NCBI GenBank assembly: GCA_020056155.1
Contig: JAGVII010000850.1
Coordinates: 1-6,484, forward strand
Direction: 5' to 3'
Length of the DNA stretch: 6,484 bases
Source: Afipia sp.
GTDB taxonomy: Bacteria > Pseudomonadota > Alphaproteobacteria > Rhizobiales > Xanthobacteraceae
Part shown: positions 1 through 5,827 of the stretch, one piece after another
How positions within the stretch are numbered: position 1 is the first letter of the stretch
How the letters are laid out: each line of letters starts with the position of its first letter
Position numbers and translations under genes: made by a program
The notes under the pieces: generated by a model
The model's database searches: none
The model's input: the letters and a program-made list of their open reading frames with translations, nothing else
What the model was told of the DNA's origin: nothing

Positions 1-1475
1 AGCGCTTCGGCGGCATGTATCTGGACGCAGACTGCGAAATCCTCGACGGCGCACGACTGCATCAGTTAATCGAGGACGTCTTCGCTTCGGACGAATATGA
101 CGCCGCCGTCGGCGTCGAGGACTATTACAACGGGCACCCGACCGCCCAGACCGTTATCGCCAAGCCGAACAGCGAGCTGGTGAACTTCATGGTCAACATG
201 TACGAGACTACCCTTTCCGGCCCTATGTGGCACTGGAGAGAGATGCGCGGTCTTATCGGCCCCCAACTCATGTCGCTTTATTTCTTGGAAAAGGGCGTCA
301 TAAAAACCAAGGGCATGATGACACAGTTGGATTCGCCCACAGTCGCGGGGCGGGTCAAGGTCTATCCACAGGAGTATTTCTCTCCCAAGTTCACTCTCGA
401 CGGCGACACCTTACGCCATACCGAGAACACCTGCGTCTATCACCTCTTCGCCAACCTAAATGTTGAGATGAGCGGTGAAGAACGTGAACGGCATCGCAAG
501 GATCCGATGCTGTATCACGAGTACGTCGATATGCTTAAGGCGCGGTCGGGTATGGGAACGCCGTCCGCTCCGGAAGTGATCGGCAAAATATCGCCTGGTG
601 AACCTATCGAGATCACACAGAAAGTACCGTCTTCAGCAGTCAAAAACTCGCGCCCAAACCTAAAAATCCTTCACAGAATCTATTTCGGCTTTGACGGGAA
701 GCCCGATCGATTCCAAGGCTACCTTCAGACTTGGGCCGACCAGCTTCCCGATTTTGAAATTAAGCTTTGGAACGCCAGCAACCTGCCGATCGACATCAAC
801 GACTATGTCAAAGAGCTTTACACAGCGAAAGACCATGCCTTCCTGACCGATTATTTCCGCTGGTGGGTCCTGAAGGAACACGGCGGCATGTATCTCGACG
901 CCGACGTCGAGGTAACTGATGGACATCAAATTCGAGACTTGATCGAGGAACTCGAAGTCGCAGACAAGTTCGATGCCTTCATCGGCATAGATGAAAAGGA
1001 GGGCGGTTGGTACACGGCGCACTCCATGGCTACTAAACCCAACGCCAAGATCGCCGAATACATGTGCTCGGTTTACGAAGGCATGGGCCCTATAAAGGCT
1101 TGGCGAAAAAAGGCGTTCTACCTTTGGGCGCCGCAATTGACAGCGCTCTACTTCTTCGAAAAAGGACATCACGTCGGAGGGATGGGGACGTCACCCCACC
1201 TGGACGACCCGGTCATTCATGCCGGCGTGAAGATTTATCCCCAGGATTACTTCTCCCCCTTGGCGCCCAAGGCTAACGGAGACAAACTCTTCTCGCTGAA
1301 CGCCTACACAGAGCGCACCAGCCTGTGCCACCATTTCGCTTGCTCCTGGCATGACGCCGATTCCGCCTACACGGCGCATGCGGGGCGCGTCAGTGATGAC
1401 GGGAATGTTCTGCTGTCCGAGATCGCCAAGGAACTCGGTGTGACCAAGCGCCCCAAGATGGCCTCGCCGGAGTAG
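1..1475 (+). CDS. Tandem-domain DXD glycosyltransferase (GT32/OCH1-like), 5'-truncated by window edge
   Basis: Predicted to transfer a sugar from a nucleotide donor during surface polysaccharide synthesis, probably in the cytosol or at the inner membrane face; no signal peptide or membrane segment is visible in the part seen. The frame is open to the left edge (first full codon at 3, reading RFGG before the Met at 15), so that Met is internal. Counting it as residue 1, the 486 residues hold two homologous modules. The first (1-150) has YLDAD at 2-6, PQL at 83-85 and YPQEYFSP at 117-124. The second (about 216-446) is complete: ILHRIYFGF at 218-226, then TDYFRWW, GGMYLDAD at 290-297, PQL at 373-375 and YPQDYFSP at 408-415. 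GGxYLDxD carrying the metal/nucleotide-sugar-binding DXD motif is the hallmark of the Gly_transf_sug family. A charged, Pro/Ser-rich linker (about 151-213) joins them. The acceptor and sugar cannot be told. It ends 30 bp before the next gene. Confidence 0.88.
   Translation, partial: RFGGMYLDADCEILDGARLHQLIEDVFASDEYDAAVGVEDYYNGHPTAQTVIAKPNSELVNFMVNMYETTLSGPMWHWREMRGLIGPQLMSLYFLEKGVIKTKGMMTQLDSPTVAGRVKVYPQEYFSPKFTLDGDTLRHTENTCVYHLFANLNVEMSGEERERHRKDPMLYHEYVDMLKARSGMGTPSAPEVIGKISPGEPIEITQKVPSSAVKNSRPNLKILHRIYFGFDGKPDRFQGYLQTWADQLPDFEIKLWNASNLPIDINDYVKELYTAKDHAFLTDYFRWWVLKEHGGMYLDADVEVTDGHQIRDLIEELEVADKFDAFIGIDEKEGGWYTAHSMATKPNAKIAEYMCSVYEGMGPIKAWRKKAFYLWAPQLTALYFFEKGHHVGGMGTSPHLDDPVIHAGVKIYPQDYFSPLAPKANGDKLFSLNAYTERTSLCHHFACSWHDADSAYTAHAGRVSDDGNVLLSEIAKELGVTKRPKMASPE
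15..464 (+). repeat. Copy 1 of intragenic duplicated glycosyltransferase module (C-terminal part)
   Basis: This is the catalytic and C-terminal part of the first GT32-like module. It matches the stretch 873 bp downstream at the protein level: the first 12 residues agree at 9 positions, GPQLMSLYFLEKG against APQLTALYFFEKG at 9 of 13, and VKVYPQEYFSP against VKIYPQDYFSP at 9 of 11. The DNA has diverged at many codon positions, so the duplication is old rather than an assembly artefact. The N-terminal part of this copy lies left of the window. Confidence 0.85.
888..1352 (+). repeat. Copy 2 of intragenic duplicated glycosyltransferase module
   Basis: This is the second copy, aligned with 15-464 and keeping the DXD motif, the PQL-LYF-EKG helix, the YPQ-YFSP block and a final H-F-A block (HHFACSW against YHLFAN). 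It carries a few more residues between the DXD motif and the Lys-Pro-Asn segment. Its own N-terminal portion (from about base 660, ILHRIYFGF) is present in the window, which shows what the missing start of copy 1 should look like. Confidence 0.85.
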
Positions 1476-1505
1476 CATCCAAGTGTCGTCATCCAAGGTT
1501 CTCTG

Positions 1506-2471
1506 ATGAAACTGATCGACAATATCCGCCGCAAATTTCGAAAGCCGGCTGCGACGGAGTGGTCGCCGCAGGACTGGTCCGTCTTCGCTGCGAAACAGTC
1601 CGCATACAGAACGGCTCGTTCGGCGGCTGCGACTCTGCCGCCGGTTCGGTGGCGATCCTCGACCCTGTCGCTCACCAGCAAGACCGTCACACAAGACGAC
1701 CTGTCGTCGGCCTGGGCGCGCTACTGGTTGCGCGAACTGGGAGAACCCTTTCGCTTCCACCGGCAGGCTTGGGAATTCGCCTATGTTCTCCAGTCTCTTC
1801 GCGACAACAAGGGGATCGGACAAGGCGTAAGGGCTCTGGTGCTCGGCGAGCAACGCAACCCCCTGCTCAGCTATCTTGCGGCGCGCGGTGTGAAAAGCAC
1901 CGTGTTACTGAAGACGACGGATCCGGCAGCTATCAACGCCGAGGGCCTGCGCAATATGGCGCACAGGCATGAGCTGATCTCAGGCGCTCAATTCGACGAG
2001 GCCGTCTCTGCCGCATCGGGCGTGATCGGCGGGCTTCCCACCGAATTGGGGGTGTTCGACGTCGTCTGGTCGATCGACCATTTGAACCAACTTGGCGACG
2101 CATCGGCGGCGCGCCAGGAGGTTTTGGCCGCCATAGACCGTCTCCGCCCCGGAGGAACCGGGGTCTTCATCTTCGATCTCGACCTAACCAGCAAGGGCGC
2201 CGGCGCCGGCGCAAAACGTATGCGGCGAGGCGACGTCAAGTTCATCGCCAAGCAGCTGATCGCAGCGGGTCACTATGTGGCGCCCCTGAACTTCAAGGCT
2301 GGAGATGGCCCTCTCGACTGCTTCATCGACACCCCGCCTTATGCTGGCAATATGTCGACGGATCTGCAGGAAGTCTGGGGATCGGAATCTCTCCATCTGA
2401 AGCTGATGCTCGGCGGAGCCGTCTGCACCTCGTTCGGGCTGACCGTTACCACGCGCCCTGCGTTTGATTAG
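1506..2471 (+). CDS. Class I SAM-dependent methyltransferase-like protein with degenerate cofactor loop
   Basis: A 321-residue protein resembling methyltransferase-fold proteins found in glycan clusters, possibly a sugar O-methyltransferase; the substrate is unknown. Residues 1-13 are basic (IRRKFRKP). A Rossmann-like core starts at ALVLGEQRNPLLSYLAARG (110-128), where SAM enzymes have motif I. FDVVWSIDHLNQLG (184-197) fits the motif II strand, usually FD-WS--LEH-G in this group. RLRPGG (212-217) followed by FIFDLDL fits the post-II turn and strand. The tail RRGDVKFIAKQLIAAGH, DCFIDTPPY and LHLKLMLGG then TSFGL is a coherent C-terminal block, so the gene looks full length. Motif I lacks the usual glycine pattern, and the following strand ends in VLLKT without the acidic residue that normally binds the SAM ribose, so activity is uncertain. 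ATG at 1506 is preceded by a weak AAGG (1495-1498). It lies 30 bp after the glycosyltransferase and 42 bp before the dehydratase gene. Confidence 0.72.
   Translation: MKLIDNIRRKFRKPAATEWSPQDWSVFAAKQSAYRTARSAAATLPPVRWRSSTLSLTSKTVTQDDLSSAWARYWLRELGEPFRFHRQAWEFAYVLQSLRDNKGIGQGVRALVLGEQRNPLLSYLAARGVKSTVLLKTTDPAAINAEGLRNMAHRHELISGAQFDEAVSAASGVIGGLPTELGVFDVVWSIDHLNQLGDASAARQEVLAAIDRLRPGGTGVFIFDLDLTSKGAGAGAKRMRRGDVKFIAKQLIAAGHYVAPLNFKAGDGPLDCFIDTPPYAGNMSTDLQEVWGSESLHLKLMLGGAVCTSFGLTVTTRPAFD
2196..2212 (+). repeat. GGCGCC tandem hexamer, about 2.8 copies, in the methyltransferase-like gene
   Basis: GGCGCC occurs at 2196-2201 and 2202-2207, followed by GGCGC at 2208-2212. In frame it encodes Gly-Ala-Gly-Ala-Gly-Ala (residues 231-236), just after the FDLDL strand. 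The unit is two codons, so slippage would change linker length without a frameshift. It is self-complementary and could form a local hairpin. Confidence 0.6.
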
Positions 2472-2500
2472 GCCCGAGGGCCTTCCTCGATTGCACCTCA

Positions 2501-2506
2501 AAAGGA
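2501..2506 (+). promoter_or_regulatory. Ribosome binding site for the GTG-started dehydratase
   Basis: AAAGGA lies 7 nt before the GTG at 2514. This spacing supports the GTG as the true start, and the resulting protein begins 11 residues before the Rossmann strand RVLVTG, as expected for the family. Confidence 0.7.
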
Positions 2507-2513
2507 TTCATCC

Positions 2514-3578
2514 GTGTCACTGACCCAAGTTTTCCGCGGCAAACGCGTGCTCGTAACTGGCCATACGGGCTTCAAGGGATCCTGGCTGGTGTTCATGCTG
2601 CGCCAGATGGGAGCCGAGGTTGCCGGTCTGTCCATTTCGGAGCCGGAAAACGACCTGCACGCCTATTACGCGCTGAAGGTCAGTTCGCATCTCGTCAATC
2701 CCGCGTCCGCCATCGGAGATGTCCGGTCCATCGAAACCTATCGCGAGGTCATCGATGAGACGCGTCCGGACTTTCTCTTCCATCTGGCTGCCCAGGCCAT
2801 CGTCTCGGTCTCCTATCGCGACCCTCTGGACACGGTGACGACCAATGTCATCGGTGTGGCGAACGCCTGTGAGTTGGTGCGTACCTCGGATTCAGCAGTC
2901 ACTTCCGTGATTGTGACCAGCGACAAATGCTATAAGAATAAAGAACGCCTCGAGCCCTACGGCGAGGATGAGGAAATGGGGGGCGACGATCCTTACTCGG
3001 CCTCAAAGGGCGCCGCAGAGCTGATCTATCACTCATACCAGACATCCTATTTCAACTCGGCCGACGCAGCGATCGCTTCGGGGCGGGCAGGCAATGTGTT
3101 CGGCGGAGGAGACTGGTCGCCGAATCGCCTGGTCCCCGACTGCATGCGCGATCTACTGAACGGCGGTTCGGTGACGATTCGAATGCCGGAAGCTGTGCGC
3201 CCCTGGACCTATGTACTCGATATTCTGGTCGGCTATATGCAGTTGGCGGCCGCTCTCGACACCGATGCTGGCCGGTATCGGGGCTCCTGGAACTTCGCAT
3301 CGGGCGAGACCCGCACGGTTCAGGAAATCTGCGACTCCATGGTCGCGGCCCTTGGCCGGGGCTCGGTCATCGTCGACGCCAAGGCCACATTCGGTAAGGA
3401 AGCAGGCCTGTTGTTAATCGACCCCGCCAAGGCCAACGAACGACTCGGCTGGCGCACCAGCCAGTCGCTAAACCAATCCCTCAAGGACACGGCGGAATGG
3501 TATGATCGCCAGGCTAAGGGAGAAGACATGTTCGCCTACTCCGCCGGATACGTCGCCAATTTGCTCAAGGACATCTGA
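2514..3578 (+). CDS. rfbG: CDP-glucose 4,6-dehydratase
   Basis: Converts CDP-D-glucose to CDP-4-dehydro-6-deoxy-D-glucose with bound NAD, the committed step to CDP-linked deoxyhexoses of O-antigens; cytosolic. The 354 residues match the usual length of about 355-360. This is an extended short-chain dehydrogenase: the NAD loop TGHTGFKGSW is at 15-24 (FKGSW is characteristic of this subgroup), FHLAAQ at 89-94, the catalytic TSDKCYKNKE block at 135-144 (D137 and K138 are the expected acid/base pair), and the YxxxK pair at Y161/K165 in DPYSASKGAAEL. The substrate-side blocks RAGNVFGGGDW (191-201) and RPWTYVLD (229-236) also fit CDP-glucose dehydratase better than the dTDP-glucose or GDP-mannose enzymes. 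The start is GTG with AAAGGA upstream. Its stop is 1 bp from the next start, so the two are very likely co-translated. No cytidylyltransferase (RfbF) gene is in the window. Confidence 0.92.
   Translation: MSLTQVFRGKRVLVTGHTGFKGSWLVFMLRQMGAEVAGLSISEPENDLHAYYALKVSSHLVNPASAIGDVRSIETYREVIDETRPDFLFHLAAQAIVSVSYRDPLDTVTTNVIGVANACELVRTSDSAVTSVIVTSDKCYKNKERLEPYGEDEEMGGDDPYSASKGAAELIYHSYQTSYFNSADAAIASGRAGNVFGGGDWSPNRLVPDCMRDLLNGGSVTIRMPEAVRPWTYVLDILVGYMQLAAALDTDAGRYRGSWNFASGETRTVQEICDSMVAALGRGSVIVDAKATFGKEAGLLLIDPAKANERLGWRTSQSLNQSLKDTAEWYDRQAKGEDMFAYSAGYVANLLKDI
3567..3571 (+). promoter_or_regulatory. Ribosome binding site fixing the start of the epimerase/reductase gene
   Basis: AAGGA inside the last codons of rfbG lies 8 nt before the ATG at 3580. 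It supports that ATG over an upstream in-frame ATG at 3502, which would add 26 low-quality residues overlapping rfbG ahead of the Rossmann fold. Confidence 0.7.
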
Positions 3579-3579
3579 G

Positions 3580-4464
3580 ATGCGGATCGTCATCTGCGGA
3601 GGCACGGGCTATGTCGGCGCACGCCTGACGTCGGCGTTGATGGCGGCCGGACATGAGGTGGCGGTAATTTCCCGCAGCTCCGGCGTCACAGAGGCCGGCC
3701 CGGCTCGGATCCTCTATGAAGGGGAATCGCAGGGACTGGCCCGCGATCTGCTGGCTTGGCGGCCGGATTACGCCGTGCACCTGGCGGCAGATGTTCGGAA
3801 AGGACATTCGCCGGCGGACGTCGATGCCCTGGTCGCCTCCAATGTGACGTTTCCGATGCATTTCGTGAACGCTTGCATCGAGGCGAAAGTCAAACGCTTC
3901 GTCAATATCTCAACCTTCTCGACCTTCTCCCGTCCAGACGAGTATTCCCCCCAAACCTTTTATGCGGCGACGAAACGCGCGACTGAAGATCTCCTAACCT
4001 TCTTTCACCAAGCCGAACTTCTGGAGGTATGTTCCCTCTGCTTCTATGACGTGTACGGCCCCGGCCAAGCCCATCAAAGATTCCTTCCGGCCTTGATACG
4101 AAGCATCCAGTCGGGCGAAGCAATGACCATGAGCAAGGGGGAGCAAGAAATATGCTTCCTCCATGTCGATGACGCGGTCGAGGCCGTCCGTACCGCCTTG
4201 TTCTCTGATTCCGCCTGGTCGGACAGCGACTCGAACATATTCACTGTCTATGGCGACGAGGTGCTGATCTTGCGCGATGTTCCGGGGATCGTCGCCCAGG
4301 CGGCTGGTCTCGCCTTACCCGAAGTCATGCCAACGCTGCCCTATCGTCCGAGGGAAATCATGCGGTTCGCGCCGCCTTATGACCGCTTGCCGGGTTGGAA
4401 GCCGAACATTCATTTCCGGACGGGCGTCGCAGCCATTCTTCAGGGTCAGAGCACCTTGGCGTAA
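3580..4464 (+). CDS. NAD(P)-dependent sugar-nucleotide epimerase/reductase (extended SDR)
   Basis: Predicted to act on a nucleotide-activated sugar, most plausibly reducing or epimerising the 4-keto product of the preceding dehydratase. The 294 residues begin directly with a Rossmann fold: MRIVICGGTGYVG has the glycine-rich loop GGTGYVG at 7-13. HLAADV is at 67-72, the serine/threonine-rich strand NISTFSTFS at 109-117, and the catalytic pair Y128/K132 in YAATK. FYDVYGPGQ (155-163) and FLHVDDAVEA (193-202) are typical substrate-side segments of sugar-nucleotide SDRs. The length is close to CDP-abequose and CDP-paratose synthases (about 280-300) and shorter than the roughly 340-residue tyvelose epimerase, but motifs alone cannot choose between C4 reductase and epimerase. 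The start 1 bp after the rfbG stop implies translational coupling. The 3' end overlaps the convergent GT4 gene by 19 bp, so this is probably the last gene of the plus-strand operon. Confidence 0.85.
   Translation: MRIVICGGTGYVGARLTSALMAAGHEVAVISRSSGVTEAGPARILYEGESQGLARDLLAWRPDYAVHLAADVRKGHSPADVDALVASNVTFPMHFVNACIEAKVKRFVNISTFSTFSRPDEYSPQTFYAATKRATEDLLTFFHQAELLEVCSLCFYDVYGPGQAHQRFLPALIRSIQSGEAMTMSKGEQEICFLHVDDAVEAVRTALFSDSAWSDSDSNIFTVYGDEVLILRDVPGIVAQAAGLALPEVMPTLPYRPREIMRFAPPYDRLPGWKPNIHFRTGVAAILQGQSTLA
4446..4464. other. 19-bp tail-to-tail overlap of convergent genes
   Basis: The last codons and TAA of the plus-strand SDR gene (stop 4462-4464) overlap the last codons and TGA of the minus-strand GT4 gene (stop complement at 4446-4448). 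There is no room for a terminator between the stops, so each transcript must run into the other gene. Confidence 0.85.
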
Positions 4465-5756
4465 AGCTCGCTCAGCCGTTGCTGATATGCTTCCGGTGTG
4501 AAGCGTGCGGCCTGCAGAAGCCCCTTGGCGACTAGTTCTGTGCGAAGCGCTTCATCGGCATCGAGCGCCTGGATGCCGCGCGTGATGCTGGGCACATCAT
4601 AGGGGTCCACAATCAATGCGGCATCCCCCGCGACTTCGGGCAGAGCCCCGCCGGTGGATGTCAGCGCAGCCGTCGACAAGCGCATGGCTTCCAGCACCGG
4701 AAGGCCGAATCCCTCGTACAGGGAGGGGAACAAAACCGCCTTCGCCCCCCTGATCAGGCTGACCAGCATAGGAAAACTCATGAACTCATACTGGCGGATA
4801 CGATCAGCGTTCGGACCGCCGTCACGTTTGACTTGATTGAGAAGCGCCGTTTCGCCTTCATCGAGCCAGGCCCGTCCCCCGATGATGATCAGGGGCGTTT
4901 TCACGCCGGAACTCAAATAGGCTTCAATAATCCGCCCCAAATTTTTCTTGGGTTCAATAGCGCCAAAATAAAGAAAATATTCTTTCCATCCTAGATCGAA
5001 TATTCCTTCCAGCTCCATAACAACGTCGCGTTCGAGGCGTTCAATCAAAGATTTCGGCAGAGAGACGGACTGGTAGGTGTTGGTGACCCGGTCTTCTGGC
5101 ACATTCAATATTCTCATGACATCCTGACGCGTAGTCTCGGAAACAACTGCAATATGATCCGCTCTCTTTATGGCGTTCTCACACAAGGCCATGAAGACGC
5201 TTTTGTCGTCTAAGGTTGTATGAGGCAATCTCAGGGGTATGAGATCATGGAAGGTATAAATATTTGCCGTCTTCTTCGAGTAGACAGGCAAGGGAGCCGT
5301 CCAGTGCATCACGTCAGGCGGCGGGACTTCGGACGAACCCTCAAACACGACGGGCGTCGTCGCGCCATAGACTTGCAAACTACGACTGGCGTGGGCAAAT
5401 AATTCCGGAGCAGCCCAGAAGCGATCCGCCGCCGGGCGCCCTCCGCCGCGTGACGGCCAGATCACTTCACCCGAGGGCTGTATCGAATGCGCAACCCGGC
5501 CAAACCTGGAGGTTAGCGCGCCCTTGAAGCGGCTGATCTTTTCCTTGCGGCTCAACTTCCTGGGCGGTCGCTCCGCGTCGACAAGCGCAGCCTCGTTCAG
5601 AACATTGCTGCGATTTCGCGGGGCTGCAGGCCCATAGAGAACCTCGGTGCCGTAACCGAGTTCACGTGCATTGATCAGCAAATTTCTCCCGTAGGTGGCG
5701 ATCCCAGTCCCTCTGGACAGTGAGAGATTGTAGCCGTCGATACAGATGCGCTTCAT
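4446..5756 (-). CDS. GT4-family (GT-B fold) glycosyltransferase
   Basis: Transfers a sugar from a nucleotide donor with retention, probably to a growing lipid-linked glycan at the cytosolic membrane face; 436 residues, no membrane segment. The N-terminal acceptor domain has the glycine-rich GTGIATYGRNL at 16-26, MHWTAPLP at 150-157, and TFHDLIPLRLP at 168-178 followed by HIAVVSETTRQDV (201-213). The C-terminal donor domain opens at YFLYFGAIEPKKNLGRIIEAY (260-280; EPKKN at 268-272 is the usual basic phosphate-contact segment), then LIIIGG, and FPSLYEGFGLPVLEAM (343-358) with the E-x7-E pair E348/E356 diagnostic of GT4. This is close to mannosyl-/rhamnosyltransferase types, but the sugar is not determinable. 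A basic, variable stretch (about 60-145) is longer than in a minimal GT4. The start ATG has AAGGAAG (5761-5767) 4 nt upstream. It is convergent with the SDR gene and downstream of putA on the same strand. Confidence 0.9.
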   Translation of the reverse strand: MKRICIDGYNLSLSRGTGIATYGRNLLINARELGYGTEVLYGPAAPRNRSNVLNEAALVDAERPPRKLSRKEKISRFKGALTSRFGRVAHSIQPSGEVIWPSRGGGRPAADRFWAAPELFAHASRSLQVYGATTPVVFEGSSEVPPPDVMHWTAPLPVYSKKTANIYTFHDLIPLRLPHTTLDDKSVFMALCENAIKRADHIAVVSETTRQDVMRILNVPEDRVTNTYQSVSLPKSLIERLERDVVMELEGIFDLGWKEYFLYFGAIEPKKNLGRIIEAYLSSGVKTPLIIIGGRAWLDEGETALLNQVKRDGGPNADRIRQYEFMSFPMLVSLIRGAKAVLFPSLYEGFGLPVLEAMRLSTAALTSTGGALPEVAGDAALIVDPYDVPSITRGIQALDADEALRTELVAKGLLQAARFTPEAYQQRLSELYAKVL

Positions 5757-5760
5757 TCGT

Positions 5761-5767
5761 CTTCCTT
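5761..5767 (-). promoter_or_regulatory. Ribosome binding site of the GT4 gene
   Basis: AAGGAAG on the minus strand sits 4 nt before the ATG at 5756 (6 nt from its AAGGA core). It supports this ATG, which places the N-terminal Rossmann strand KRICIDGYN immediately at the start, as usual in GT4 enzymes. Confidence 0.65.
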
Positions 5768-5771
5768 AGAC

Positions 5772-5820
5772 TATTTACCGCAACCTGCCAGAACCGCCGG
5801 GCGCGCCACCTTGCTAAATA
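5772..5820. repeat. Imperfect inverted repeat between putA and the GT4 gene
   Basis: TATTTA-CC-GCAA at 5772-5783 pairs with TTGCTAAATA at 5811-5820, giving a 10-bp stem with a 2-nt bulge and a 27-nt GC-rich loop that contains the palindrome GGCGCGCC. On the minus strand it follows the putA stop, but no T-run follows it, so it is not a classical intrinsic terminator. It could be a transcript-end structure, a regulatory site or chance. Confidence 0.3.
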
Positions 5821-5827
5821 ACGAGTG

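Noticed and set aside
15..17. ATG at 15 as the real start of the first glycosyltransferase
   Set aside because: The frame is open to the left edge and reads RFGG before it, matching the EHGGMYLDAD context of the second module. Starting here would place the DXD motif at residues 4-6 and remove the whole donor-binding fold.
660..1172. Minus-strand open frame of 170 codons
   Set aside because: It is fully antisense to the well-supported second DXD glycosyltransferase module and has no motif of its own.
1476..1497. Direct repeat CATCCAAG (1476-1483 and 1490-1497)
   Set aside because: Two 8-bp copies in a 30-bp gap are short enough to be coincidental. The second overlaps the presumed weak Shine-Dalgarno, and no known operator matches.
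1191..1853. Long open frame on the minus strand (220 codons)
   Set aside because: It lies antisense across the end of the glycosyltransferase and the start of the methyltransferase-like gene, is rich in Arg, Gly and Pro, and shows no recognisable domain. This is expected by chance in GC-rich DNA.
2470..2483. AGGCC-CGAG-GGCCT hairpin after the methyltransferase-like gene, as a terminator
   Set aside because: The stem is only 5 bp and is followed by TCCTCGA, not a T-run. The next gene starts 30 bp later on the same strand, so termination here is unlikely.
3502..3579. Upstream in-frame ATG at 3502 for the SDR gene
   Set aside because: It would add 26 residues overlapping rfbG with no fold-like character, while ATG 3580 has a well-spaced AAGGA and puts the Rossmann strand at residue 3.
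5757..5827. Sigma-70-type promoter for the GT4 gene in the putA gap
   Set aside because: A TAAATA hexamer is present on the minus strand, but no -35-like element lies at suitable spacing, so I did not annotate a promoter.
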